Of a stretch of DNA of 64,000 nucleotides, positions 14,943 to 24,042 are shown piece by piece. The stretch is from Sphingomonas sp. CCH21-G11 (GTDB lineage Bacteria; Pseudomonadota; Alphaproteobacteria; Sphingomonadales; Sphingomonadaceae). The stretch is taken from contig NZ_LSHX01000003.1 in the NCBI RefSeq assembly GCF_001555965.1, forward strand, positions 19,995 to 83,994, given 5' to 3'. The translations under genes and the position numbers were made by a program. Each line of letters opens with the position of its first letter. Position 1 is the stretch's first letter. The notes below the pieces were generated by a model. It saw only the letters and a list, made by a program, of their open reading frames with translations, made no database searches and had not been told where the DNA came from.

Positions 14943-16751
14943 CTATCTCCGCTTGCGCTGTCGCTTGGGCTTGACGGGTGCCGGCGCGATCGGAACCGGC
15001 GGGGTGGCTGCGGCGGGCTGGACCGCCACCGTATCGATCGGGATGATCCGCGGGGTGATCAGGAACAGCCGCTCGGTCTTCTGCCGGCGCTTGCTGCGCG
15101 ACTTGAACAGCTCGCCCAGCACCGGAATGTCGCCGAGCAGCGGGATCTTGGTCTCCGCATCGAAATCCGCATTGACGGTCAGTCCGCCCAGCAGCAGCCC
15201 CTCGCCCTCGTTGATCATCGCCTGGGTATTGACGCTGGCGCGATCCACGATCGGGATATCGTCGACCTCGGCATCGAGCACCGCGCCATCCTCGACACCC
15301 ACGACCATGCGGATGCGCGTCTGGCCGTTGTCGTACAGAACATGCGGGTTGACGCGAAGCACGGTGCCGGCGGTCACGTTGAACAGGTCGACCTGGCGGT
15401 CGCCGGCCACGCGGACATAGAAGGTCCGGGTGCGGTCGAACACCGCCTCGACATTCGACAGCGTGACGATCTGGGGCCGCGACACGACGCGGGCCGCGCC
15501 CTTTTCCTCCAGCGCGCTCAGCCGCCCGATGAATTCGCGGTTGGACCCGATCACCCCCGACAGCGACAGGCCCCGATTGACCTGGCCGAGCCGGGTGAAG
15601 TCGACGGCGGGATCGCCGGTGCGACGGACGATGTCGCCGCCGAACAGCGAGCTGAAGCCTTGGCTCTGGATCCGCCAGTTGATACCCAGCTCGCGCAGGC
15701 GGTCGATGTTGAGGTCGATGATCGTCGCCTCGAGCTCGACGATCATCGGCCGGACGTCGAGGGCGCGGACCAGCCCTTCATAAGCGGGCATGTTCTCCGG
15801 CCGGTCGCGCACGACGACCGCGTTGATCGACGGATCGATCGCGATGCGGGGACCGCGCTGGGCATAGCCAGGCCCGCTCTCTGCCGCGACCGCAGGGCCC
15901 GGCGGCAAGCCGAGCAGTTCGTCCTCATAGGGCGCGATCTGGGGCGTCTGCGCGGGACCGGGCGGCACGGCGTTCAACCCCCGGCCGCCCAGGCGCGGCT
16001 GGCTCTGGCGCACCGAGCGCCCGCCATAGCTTGCATAGACGCTGCCGGCGACGGGCGCGCCGTCGCCCATGATGCGACTGAGCGTCGATCCGACACCGGG
16101 CACGATCAGCTCGCGGCCACCCGCCATCAGCGTCGTATCGTCGGCGCGGGCATAGCGCAGATAGAAGACGCGAAGCTCATAGGGCTCGACCCGCTGATAG
16201 CCGCGGCCGCGCGCCGGGCTGATCTGGGCGGTTTGCGGAATGTCGGGCCGCGTGGGCAGCGCGCTCGCCAGCTGCGCGACCTGGTCGAGGAACTTGGGCA
16301 CGCCGGTTGCGAGCACCGCGTCCTCCGACACGGCGCGGACCTGGTTGATGCTGTCCGAAAGTCCCGATTGGTTGACCGCCGACACCAGCTCGCCGCCGCG
16401 CCGCGACACGACCGGGATCGTGCGGCTCTGCACCTGGCCGGCGGGATAGACGATCACCGTCGACCCGTCATGATAGGCGACGAGGTTGAACGAGCGCGCA
16501 ATCTGGCTCCACACGGTCGCGGCCGCGCCCTCGAACCGGCCGTTGATCCGACCCTTGACGGCAGGGTCCACGCTGACCGTCAGGCCGGCCGAGGAAAAGA
16601 AGCGGCGGATGAATGCCGCGACCTCGTCGTTGCGGGCATTGAGCGCGACGCGACGATCGGCAAAGGGCGGGTCGCCCGCCGCAGCGGGAACCGCCGACAG
16701 GGCCAGGCCGGCGGTGGCAAGGATCGTCGTCATCAGACGGCGCACGGTCAT
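14943..16751 (-). CDS. sctC: T3SS outer-membrane secretin SctC
   Basis: A 602-residue protein with a signal peptide (MTVRRLMTTILATAGLALSA...), N-terminal N0 and N1 domains, and a C-terminal secretin domain with VELEATIIDLNIDRLRELGINW, SRPQIVTLSNVEA and the closing LLLGGLTVNADF...IPLLGDIPVLG signature. It forms the outer-membrane channel. The C-terminus is strongly basic (KPKRQRKRR). The start at 16751 overlaps the sctV stop in an ATGA. A longer in-frame reading upstream is only the sctV shadow. Confidence 0.95.
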   Translation of the reverse strand: MTVRRLMTTILATAGLALSAVPAAAGDPPFADRRVALNARNDEVAAFIRRFFSSAGLTVSVDPAVKGRINGRFEGAAATVWSQIARSFNLVAYHDGSTVIVYPAGQVQSRTIPVVSRRGGELVSAVNQSGLSDSINQVRAVSEDAVLATGVPKFLDQVAQLASALPTRPDIPQTAQISPARGRGYQRVEPYELRVFYLRYARADDTTLMAGGRELIVPGVGSTLSRIMGDGAPVAGSVYASYGGRSVRQSQPRLGGRGLNAVPPGPAQTPQIAPYEDELLGLPPGPAVAAESGPGYAQRGPRIAIDPSINAVVVRDRPENMPAYEGLVRALDVRPMIVELEATIIDLNIDRLRELGINWRIQSQGFSSLFGGDIVRRTGDPAVDFTRLGQVNRGLSLSGVIGSNREFIGRLSALEEKGAARVVSRPQIVTLSNVEAVFDRTRTFYVRVAGDRQVDLFNVTAGTVLRVNPHVLYDNGQTRIRMVVGVEDGAVLDAEVDDIPIVDRASVNTQAMINEGEGLLLGGLTVNADFDAETKIPLLGDIPVLGELFKSRSKRRQKTERLFLITPRIIPIDTVAVQPAAATPPVPIAPAPVKPKRQRKRR

Positions 16752-18706
16752 TCGGCAGCTCCCAAACCCACATCCTCCTCGATCGTGATCGGTGTCCGGT
16801 CGAACTGCGCGACGATGTCGAGCGGCACGCTGGGCGACAGCTCGTTGAAGGCGAGCACGGGCGTGTCGAACACGTCGCCGGCGATCAGCCGCCGCAGCGG
16901 CCGGCGCAGGTCGAACGCGGTGACGATCGCCCGCGCCCCGCACGAGGCGAGCTCGCGCTTGAGCATCGCAATCATCGTGCGCGCCTGTTCGGGCTCCATC
17001 GCCAGACGGGCCACGCCGTCGACGGGCCGGACATTGTCGCGCAGAAAGGATTCGAGCGTCGCGCCGACGATCAGCACGCGCAGCCGCCCGTCGGTGCACA
17101 GGGGCGGGGTCAGATACCGCTTGACCGCAACCCGGGTCATGTCCGCGATGGGGATCGCGTTGCGTTCGGACTGACCGGCATCCGCGATCGCCTCCAGCAC
17201 GTCGCGCAGGTTGCGCAGCGACACTTCTTCCTCGACAAGCAGGCGGATGACCTCCGCGATGCGGGCGGTCGGCACCGCGCGCACCGCTTCCTTGACGACA
17301 TCGGGATATTCCGCGCCGATCCGGTTGAGCAGCGTCGTCACCTCCTGCAGGCCCAGAAACTGGCCGACATTGCGCCGCAATGCGTTCTCGACCTCGGGCA
17401 GGACCCGGTCGACCTCGCCCGGGTCGAAGCTGCCCGACGCTACCGGCGCCTCGTTGACGAACAGCGCCCAGCGTCCGCGCTGGCCCGCCCCCGGCGCGAT
17501 CTCGATCGGCGGGACGGCGAGGCCGATCCGCGCCTGGATGCGATCTAGCAGGCGGCTCGCCTCTGCGCTCAGCGTGGCGACCATCGCTGCATCCAGTCCG
17601 TCGGCCGACAGTTCCAGCACCAGCGGCTTGACCGGGGCCAGTGCGCCGGGCCGCGCCTCGATCCGATCGGGCAGCGCCGCCGGGCGGCTGTCGAGCCGGC
17701 GCGCGCGGCCGCTGATCCACACCCGGCCGGCGGGCAATTGCCACGCGCCCCCAAAGGCCAGCGCAAGCGCGAGCGCGAGGAAAACCAGCGTCGGAAAACC
17801 GGGGATCAGCCCCAGCAGCACGCACAGCCCGGCGGCGATGAACAGGACGCGCGGCTTGCCCGACAATTGGCGCGCGATTGCCGGGCCAAGCTCGCGGTCC
17901 TTGTCCTCGTCGGTCGTGCGCGTGACCAGCAACCCCGCCGCCATCGCGCTGAACAATGCGGGAAGCTGGGCGACCAGCCCGTCGCCGATCGTCAGGATGG
18001 AATAGGTGTGGACCGCGTCGCCCGCCGACATGCCGCGGTTGAACACGCCGATCGCCAGCCCGCCGATCAGGTTGACGAGGACGATCACGATCGACGCGAT
18101 CGCATCGCCCTTCACGAACTTCATCGCGCCGTCGAGGCTGCCGTGCAGCTTGCTCTCCAGCTCGAGCGTGCGGCGGCGCGCGCGCGCTTCGTCCTTGTCG
18201 ATCAGGCCCGAGCGCAGGTCGCTGTCGATCGACAATTGCTTGCCGGGCATGGCGTCCAGGCTGAACCGTGCCGCCACCTCGGCCACGCGCTCGGCCCCTT
18301 TCGAGATGACGATGAACTGCACGATCGTGATGATCAGGAACACGACGATCCCGACGATCAGGTCACCGCCCGCCACCATCTCGCCGAACTGCTGGACGAT
18401 CGCGCCGGCATGCGCCTCCGTCAGGATCATCCGCGTCGTCGCGATCGACAGCGATAGCCGGAACAACGTCGACAGGAGCAGGACGGTCGGGAAGGTGGAC
18501 AGGTCGAGCGGTTTGGCGATGTAGAGCGTGCTGAGCAGCAGCAGCACGCCGATCGTCATGTTCGCCGCGATCAGGAGGTCGAGGACGACCGCAGGCAGCG
18601 GCAGGATGAGCAGGCCGACGACGGCGACGACCAGGCCGACGAGCAACAGGTCGGCGGCGCGAATGCCGCCCCTCGGCAGCTTCGCGAGCATGGCGGCGAA
18701 ACTCAC
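16748..18706 (-). CDS. sctV: T3SS export gate protein SctV
   Basis: About 652 residues. The N-terminal half has eight hydrophobic segments typical of the FHIPEP family, with the conserved cytoplasmic loop [33 protein letters not shown] read here as [21 protein letters not shown] and ID(S)DLRSG. The C-terminal half is the cytoplasmic nonameric ring. SctV drives proton-dependent export. A GTG at 18706 overlaps the transglycosylase stop (GTGA), which suggests translational coupling; the ATG at 18691, five codons later, is an equally possible start. Confidence 0.95.
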   Translation of the reverse strand: [652 protein letters not shown]

Positions 18707-19473
18707 CGGCCCGGCCCGGTTCCGCTGCGAAGTTGCTGATAACGCGCCATCACGCGACCGACATAGGTGCGGGTTTCCGCATAGGGCGGCACGCGGTTGC
18801 CATACCGGGCGACGGCACCCTCCCCGGCGTTGTACGCGCTCAGGATCAGCTCGAAATTGGTGCCGTAGCGCCGCTGCAACCGCTTCAGGTGGCGGGCACC
18901 GGCGTCGATGTTGGTCGCCGGATCGAACAATGCAGGGTCGGCCACCCCCAGGCCGCGGCCGGTCGCGGGCATGATCTGCATCAGCCCGCGCGCACCGGCC
19001 CTCGACACCGCGCGCGCGCGATAGGCCGACTCGGTGGCGATGACCGCGTGCAGGAAGAGCGGGTCGATGCGATGCCGGCTCGCCGCGCGGCCGATCACGT
19101 CGTCGAACTGCGAATAGGAAAGCCGCGTGACCGTCCCGGCCGGCGCGGTCGGCGGCGACCAGCTGGACTGCGACGCGCCGGACGCATTGCGCGCGTCCTC
19201 GGGATCGGGCTTGACCCCGATGATCCGCACGATGTCCGGTCCCGGCTGGACCGGCACCGTCGGGGTGGCGACCATCCGGTCCGTACAGGCAGCCAGTGAG
19301 GACGATCGCAATTGAGGTGAAGATGTCGCCGTCCGGATTTTGGACGCGATCGGGCATTCGTCAAGAACTCCCGTATTGAACGGGTCCTTCGCGAAAGACG
19401 GTTTTGCCCATGATACCGATACCGACAGTAAAGCTGCCGCAGCGCATTGAATGATTACCCGGGCTTCGATCAT
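18703..19473 (-). CDS. T3SS-associated lytic transglycosylase (SLT family 1)
   Basis: A 256-residue exported protein. The signal peptide is MIEARVIIQCAAAALLSVSV..., a low-complexity linker follows, and the C-terminal SLT domain (about residues 120-250) has the catalytic E148 in ATESAYRARA, then RGLMQIMPAT and LSAYNAGEGAV. These enzymes cleave the glycan strands of peptidoglycan, here probably to let the secretion needle cross the wall (as Hpa2 and IpgF do). It is the first gene of the leftward T3SS operon. The ATG at 19473 is chosen because it begins the signal peptide; the open frame extends upstream without protein-like content. Confidence 0.9.
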   Translation of the reverse strand: MIEARVIIQCAAAALLSVSVSWAKPSFAKDPFNTGVLDECPIASKIRTATSSPQLRSSSLAACTDRMVATPTVPVQPGPDIVRIIGVKPDPEDARNASGASQSSWSPPTAPAGTVTRLSYSQFDDVIGRAASRHRIDPLFLHAVIATESAYRARAVSRAGARGLMQIMPATGRGLGVADPALFDPATNIDAGARHLKRLQRRYGTNFELILSAYNAGEGAVARYGNRVPPYAETRTYVGRVMARYQQLRSGTGPGR

Positions 19474-19914
19474 GCACACGATCTCCACACACCGTCTGTT
19501 ACGCACCCGAAACCCGTTCGCGGACTGGAAAGTCCGGAATTCAGGACATCGCGCCGACTCGCTTCTGCTCGCGCCGTCGAGCTGCGAATGCTGCAATTTT
19601 GTCCTCCGTATCAAGTAGGAAGTGTGCCAAGTGCGATGAACCGTGCGTTCATTTACGGTGAATGGAGTTTTCGCTGCGGCCAGATGATACACGTAACAAC
19701 TTTTCGTCAATAAATGGCTTTTCATTGCGGGATCGTAATGTCCTAGAAATCACTCGGATCGCCACACTGTCCCGGCATTTACTTGACGCTGTCACCAATC
19801 TGCCATCATCCTTTGCCTAGCGATATGAGTCATGAACTGATCTATTATCCGCGACTTGCTTGCAATAATTCCTAGTCTTCCCGGGCGTTCGTCTGACGCC
19901 AACCGGAGCAGTGG
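19474..19914. promoter_or_regulatory. Divergent promoter region of the two T3SS structural operons
   Basis: About 440 bases separate the transglycosylase ATG (19473) from sctU (19915), with clearly more A and T than the flanks. A TTGACG at 19784-19789 could be a rightward -35 element. A weak partial copy of the effector operator arm (CTCGGATCG, 19753-19761) is present without its partner. No full operator of the kind seen at the effector genes is found, so the structural operons may be controlled differently. Confidence 0.4.
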
Positions 19915-21042
19915 ATGGCCGAGAAGAATGACGGCGGCGACAAGACCGAGAAGCCGACCCTCAAGCGGCTGCGCGACGCCCGCAACAAGGGCGATGTGGC
20001 GAAGTCGAAGGACTTTGGCGCCGCGATCGGCCTGGTCATGTGGCTGCTGCTGTTCCTCGGCGCGGCCGGCTTCATCGGCGTGCGGATCGCCGCCTTTGCC
20101 GACCTCGCCGTCGCGCGCGCGACCTCAGGCGATTTCAGCACGTCGCTGAGCGTGGTGGGATGGTCGGCCGGCGCGATCGTGTTGTTGGCGGCCGCGGCGA
20201 CATTGCTGCCGTCGGCGGTGATGGGCGTCGCGGGCGAATTCTTTCAGGTCGGCGCCCTGTTCAGCACGGAGAAGCTGAAGCCCAAGCTCGACACGCTCAA
20301 CCCGGTCGAGGGACTGAAGCGGATGATCAGCCTCGACAATCTGTTCGAGCTCGCCAAGACGCTGATCAAGGCGCTGCTGGTGCTCGGCGCCGCCGGCATC
20401 GTGCTGGCCGGATCGGTCGACGAATATGCCGCGCTGGCGCATGCGGCCGCGTGGATGCCGTTCCCCGGCAGTGGATCGGGGATCGCGGCCGCGGTGCTCG
20501 ACCTTCTGCGTGCGCTGACGATCCAGCTGGTCGCCTGGTCAGTGGCGATCTTCCTGCTCGTCGCGCTGGCCGACCGGCTATGGACGCAGCACCGCTACAT
20601 CAAGAAGCTGATGATGAGCCGGCGCGACATTCGCCAGGAACACAAGGACAATGAAGGCGACCCGATGCTGAAGGCACAGCGTCGCCAGCTGCACGAGGAA
20701 TGGGCGAACCGCAATGCGGTGCAGGCCAGCCGCAACGCCAACGTCCTGCTGACCAATCCGACCCACCTCGCCATCGCGCTGGATTATGACCCGGCGGACT
20801 GTCCGGTTCCGATGGTCGCGGCGAAGGGAGAGGGGCCGCTAGCCGCCGCGATGCGCAAGGCGGCGGTCGAGGCCGACGTGCCGATCGTGCGCAATGTCGG
20901 GCTGGCCCGTCGGCTATGGGCGACCGCCGAGATCAACGAGATCATCCCGGAAGCCGAATTCGACGCCATTGCCGAGATCATCCTGTGGGCCCGACGCGCC
21001 CGCGCAGGCGATGTCCAGCCGATCCGCGAGGATGCCGAATGA
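19915..21042 (+). CDS. sctU: T3SS switch protein SctU
   Basis: A 375-residue protein: N-terminal KTEKPTLKRLRDARNKG, a family signature, four transmembrane segments (about residues 38-58, 85-108, 145-168 and 195-222), a connecting loop, and a cytoplasmic domain with the autocleavage site NPTH (281-284). Cleavage between Asn and Pro resets substrate specificity from early to late substrates. It is the first gene of the rightward operon and is followed by the FliO-like gene with an ATGA overlap. Confidence 0.96.
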   Translation: MAEKNDGGDKTEKPTLKRLRDARNKGDVAKSKDFGAAIGLVMWLLLFLGAAGFIGVRIAAFADLAVARATSGDFSTSLSVVGWSAGAIVLLAAAATLLPSAVMGVAGEFFQVGALFSTEKLKPKLDTLNPVEGLKRMISLDNLFELAKTLIKALLVLGAAGIVLAGSVDEYAALAHAAAWMPFPGSGSGIAAAVLDLLRALTIQLVAWSVAIFLLVALADRLWTQHRYIKKLMMSRRDIRQEHKDNEGDPMLKAQRRQLHEEWANRNAVQASRNANVLLTNPTHLAIALDYDPADCPVPMVAAKGEGPLAAAMRKAAVEADVPIVRNVGLARRLWATAEINEIIPEAEFDAIAEIILWARRARAGDVQPIREDAE

Positions 21043-21353
21043 ACATTCTGGCGATATTGTCCAGCCTGCTGGCGGTGGTGATCGCGCTCGCGATCGTGCT
21101 CGGCCTCGCCTGGATCGCGTTGCGCGCGCTCAAACGCTGGCAGGACCGCTTCACGGGTGTGCGTGGCGAGGACGATCGCACGATCCGTTTCCTGCGCGCG
21201 CTGCCGGTCGGCCAGAACGAGCGCGTCGCGATGATCGAGGTGAATGACGAAGTGCTGCTGATCGGGGTGACCCCCGGCGGCGTCACCCTGCTGCGCCATT
21301 GGCCGGCGGGCGCAGGCGGCCGTGCGGCGACGATGGAGAATCCCGATGCGTGA
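21039..21353 (+). CDS. FliO-like protein within a non-flagellar T3SS
   Basis: A 104-residue protein: one N-terminal transmembrane helix (about residues 3-26) and a small cytoplasmic domain, RFLRALPVGQNERVAMIEVNDEVLLIGVTPGGVTLL, which follows the FliO/MopB pattern (basic residue, LGP-like turn, then VEVxxxxLLIGVTxxxxxLL). FliO assists assembly of the FliPQR export gate in flagella and has generally not been described in injectisomes. Its place directly after sctU and before sctQ, with overlaps on both sides, makes it an integral member of this operon. Confidence 0.72.
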   Translation: MNILAILSSLLAVVIALAIVLGLAWIALRALKRWQDRFTGVRGEDDRTIRFLRALPVGQNERVAMIEVNDEVLLIGVTPGGVTLLRHWPAGAGGRAATMENPDA

Positions 21354-22029
21354 CCTGATCGCCACCTTGCCGCAGGTCGACGCGGACGATGCCGATCGGC
21401 GCAACCGCCTGCTCGGCGCGCTGAACGGCTGGGTCGTCGACGACGGCGTTGTCCGGGCCCGGATCGCCGGACCACCCGACGCGCTGCGCGACTGGGTCAT
21501 GTGCGGCAACGGCGCGGCGATCGGCTTCGACCAGCACGGCGGCGCGCCCTGCGGCTTGCCCGGTGGGGATGGCGTCGCCGCCGTCGATCTGATCGACCGG
21601 TTCGAACCGCTGCTCGCCCTGATCGAACGCGCGCTCGGCATCGCGATCGACCCCGAGCGTGTCGACCCCCGGCCTCCGGCCGGCGGGCTGCCGGTCGAGC
21701 TGGCGACGCTGGATGCCCGATGGGGCGTCGCCGACCGGCTATGGCTGATCGTGCCGCGGGACCTGGCGCTGCTGGCGGCCAGCGGACCCTTCGCGTCGCC
21801 ATTGGCGGCGCATGTCACGCTCGACGGTCGCCTGCACTTCCCCGGCCCTCGCCTGTCGCCCCTCGACGCCGCCGAGCTGGGTGCCGGCGACCTGGTGCTG
21901 ATCGGCGCAGGCCCGTTCGATGCCGTGCTCGACGCCGACGGCGTGCCACCATGTCGCGGGCGCTTCGATCCCGGCACGCGCGTCTTCACCCCGACTGCGT
22001 TCACGCAAGGAGTCCCGAATGGCGGATGA
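21346..22029 (+). CDS. T3SS C-ring protein SctQ, N-terminal half (SctQa)
   Basis: A 227-residue protein that resembles the N-terminal part of SctQ/HrcQ: an Asp/Ala-rich alpha/beta domain followed by a strand-rich end (LSPLDAAELGAGDLVLIGAG) of the SpoA1 type. The second SpoA domain is on a separate gene starting at 22019, as in HrcQa and HrcQb of Pseudomonas. SctQ makes the sorting-platform pods. It overlaps the FliO-like gene by eight bases and the next gene by eleven. Confidence 0.75.
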   Translation: MRDLIATLPQVDADDADRRNRLLGALNGWVVDDGVVRARIAGPPDALRDWVMCGNGAAIGFDQHGGAPCGLPGGDGVAAVDLIDRFEPLLALIERALGIAIDPERVDPRPPAGGLPVELATLDARWGVADRLWLIVPRDLALLAASGPFASPLAAHVTLDGRLHFPGPRLSPLDAAELGAGDLVLIGAGPFDAVLDADGVPPCRGRFDPGTRVFTPTAFTQGVPNGG

Positions 22030-22309
22030 TCCCGAAACCGGCGTTGCGCCCGCACCGGCCGACATACCGGGCGCCGAACCCCCCGCGGCGCGGTTCGCGG
22101 TGCCCGTCACGATCGCGCTCGACCGCCAGGCGATCCCGCTTGGCCGGCTGCAGGCGGTGCGCGAGGGTGCGGTGCTGCCGGTCGAGACCGCCGACGGCGC
22201 GCTTCGGGTCGAGCTGCTGGCGGGCGGTCGCGCTTTTGCCCGCGGCACGCTGGTCGGGGTCGGCGACGGCTATGGCGTGCTGGTCGATGCGCTGGTGAGC
22301 GAGCACTGA
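22019..22309 (+). CDS. T3SS C-ring protein SctQ, C-terminal SpoA half (SctQb, FliN-like)
   Basis: A 96-residue protein: a Pro/Ala-rich leader, then a SpoA domain (about residues 28-94: VPVTIALDRQAIPLGRLQAVREGAVLPV...ARGTLVGVGDGYGVLV) like FliN and HrcQb. It has its own ATG with an AAGGAG ribosome site (CAAGGAGTCCCGAATGG), which shows a true separate gene rather than a frameshift. It would pair with SctQa in the cytoplasmic sorting platform. Confidence 0.85.
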   Translation: MADDPETGVAPAPADIPGAEPPAARFAVPVTIALDRQAIPLGRLQAVREGAVLPVETADGALRVELLAGGRAFARGTLVGVGDGYGVLVDALVSEH

Positions 22310-22312
22310 GCG

Positions 22313-22963
22313 ATGGACCTGTCGAGCTTCACGCCGGGCTCCGCGCTCGTCACGGTCGTGCTGATCGCGCTCGCGCCGTTCTTTGCGGTGATGGTGACGT
22401 CGTTCACCAAGATCGTCGTGGTGCTCAGCCTGATCCGCAACGCGCTCGGGCTTCAGCAGGTGCCGCCCAATCTGGTGCTCAACGGCCTGGCGCTGATCCT
22501 CTCGCTCTATGTCATGTACCCGACGATCCAGCAGATGGCGGCGGCGTCGGGCGAGACCGAGGTGCCGGCGCAGACCGACCAGCTGTTTGCCGCCGCCGAT
22601 CGTTCGAAAGAGCCGCTGCGCGCATTCCTGATCCGCCACAGCGACCCCGGCGAGCGTGCATTCTTTCAGCGCACTCAGGCACGCGTCGCCGAGCGGTCGG
22701 GCACCGCGCCCGCGCGCGATACCGATTTCATCGTCGTCATTCCTGCCTTCGTCGTCAAGGAACTGACCGTCGCGTTCCAGATCGGCTTCCTCATCTTTCT
22801 TCCATTCCTGGTCATCGATCTGGTCATCTCCAACATCCTGCTGGCGCTGGGCATGATGATGCTGTCGCCGGTCACCATCTCGCTGCCGTTCAAACTGTTG
22901 CTGTTCGTGCTGATCGATGGCTGGGTGAAGATCAGCCACGGGCTGGTGCTCAGCTATGTCTAG
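22313..22963 (+). CDS. sctR: T3SS export gate protein SctR
   Basis: A 216-residue membrane protein of the FliP/SctR family, with signatures FTKIVVVLSLIRNALGLQQVPPN near the N-terminus and, after a central hydrophilic stretch (about 80-135), FVVKELTVAFQIGFLIFLPFLVIDLVISNILLALGM. SctR is the pentameric core of the export gate. The start is three bases after the SctQb stop. Length is normal. Confidence 0.96.
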   Translation: MDLSSFTPGSALVTVVLIALAPFFAVMVTSFTKIVVVLSLIRNALGLQQVPPNLVLNGLALILSLYVMYPTIQQMAAASGETEVPAQTDQLFAAADRSKEPLRAFLIRHSDPGERAFFQRTQARVAERSGTAPARDTDFIVVIPAFVVKELTVAFQIGFLIFLPFLVIDLVISNILLALGMMMLSPVTISLPFKLLLFVLIDGWVKISHGLVLSYV

Positions 22964-22990
22964 CCGGATGCGGGCCAGCGGAGCGCGATC

Positions 22991-23260
22991 GTGACCGAAT
23001 CGATCGTCGGGGTCACCGTCGAGGCGTTGTGGCTGGTGCTGCTGTTGTCCGCGCCGCCGATCATCGCGGCATCGGCGGTGGGGCTGCTCGTGGCGATCGT
23101 CCAGGCCGCCACCCAGCTTCAGGAACAGACGCTGCAATACACGCTCAAATTCTTCGCGGTGGTGCTGACGCTGTTCGTCACCGCGTCGCTTCTGGCGGCC
23201 ACGCTGTACCGCTTTGCCGACACGATCTTCGTCAATTTCCCCGGCATGGTGCGCGGATGA
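22991..23260 (+). CDS. sctS: T3SS export gate protein SctS
   Basis: An 89-residue protein with two transmembrane helices and the family pattern LWLVLLLSAPPIIAASAVGLLVAIVQAATQLQEQTLQY. SctS wraps the SctR/SctT core of the export gate. Translation starts at a GTG (22991). The stop overlaps the sctT start (ATGA). Confidence 0.95.
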   Translation: MTESIVGVTVEALWLVLLLSAPPIIAASAVGLLVAIVQAATQLQEQTLQYTLKFFAVVLTLFVTASLLAATLYRFADTIFVNFPGMVRG

Positions 23261-24042
23261 CCCCGGATACCGGATGGATGGACCAGCTGCTGATCGTGGC
23301 GCTGGCTTCCGCCCGGTTCGGCTTCGCCTTTGCCTTTCTGCCGCTGTTCGCGCCCGACACGGTGCCGCCGATGGTGCGCAACAGCCTGATCCTGACGCTG
23401 GGCGGCGTCGCCTACTGGATGACGACGGGTATCGACCCGGCCGCGCTGGGCATTTTTGCCTGGGCGCGGCTACTGCTCAAGGAAGCGGTGGCGGGGGTCG
23501 TCATCGGCTTTTTCTTCGGCACGCTGCTCTGGGCGATGGAGGCGGCGGGCGAAATCATCGATGCCAAGGTCGGCGCGACGATCGGCCAGGTGCTCGAGCC
23601 CCTGGGCGGCAACCAGGTTTCGCTCAACGGCGCGTTGCTCGCCCGGCTCGCCAACGTGCTCTTCGCCTCCGTCGGCGGGCTGATGCTCCTGGTCGCGACG
23701 ATCCTGGAGAGCTTCGCGATCTGGCCGATGACCGCCGACTGGCAGTCGCTGGACATGCGGGGGCTTGTCCTGTTCGAGGGCGAGTTCGGCCGGCTGATGA
23801 CCTTGGCGGTGGTGCTGGCGGCACCGGTGATCGTGTTCCTCTACGTCGTCGACGCTTCGCTGGGCCTGCTCAACCGCTTTGCCCAGCAGCTCAACGTCTT
23901 CCAGCTGTCGATGTCGATCAAGGCATGGGCGGCGACCGCGCTCGTCCTGATGCTGGTTCCGCTGTTCGCGCAGCTGCTGGTGGGCGAGATCGCGTCGCGC
24001 AACGACGTCGTCCGCGCACTGATCGGAGCATTGGCGCGATGA
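23257..24042 (+). CDS. sctT: T3SS export gate protein SctT
   Basis: A 261-residue membrane protein of the FliR/SctT family with six hydrophobic segments. Recognisable stretches are RFGFAFAFLPLF near the start, GFFFGTLLWAMEAAGEIIDAKVGATI in the middle and the late LLNRFAQQLNVFQLSMSIK. It completes the SctRST gate. Its start overlaps sctS and its stop overlaps the LuxR-type regulator at 24039, so the regulator is translated in step with the machine. Confidence 0.95.
   Translation: MTPDTGWMDQLLIVALASARFGFAFAFLPLFAPDTVPPMVRNSLILTLGGVAYWMTTGIDPAALGIFAWARLLLKEAVAGVVIGFFFGTLLWAMEAAGEIIDAKVGATIGQVLEPLGGNQVSLNGALLARLANVLFASVGGLMLLVATILESFAIWPMTADWQSLDMRGLVLFEGEFGRLMTLAVVLAAPVIVFLYVVDASLGLLNRFAQQLNVFQLSMSIKAWAATALVLMLVPLFAQLLVGEIASRNDVVRALIGALAR

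Noticed and set aside
15342..17174. Long plus-strand frame (610 codons) opposite sctC and sctV
   Set aside because: It is an antisense shadow of two clearly conserved T3SS genes and has low-complexity, unfolded-looking content.
19750..19761. Possible effector operator in the divergent T3SS promoter region
   Set aside because: Only one arm matches in part (CTCGGATCG) and the partner arm five bases away is absent, so it is not counted with the five sites.
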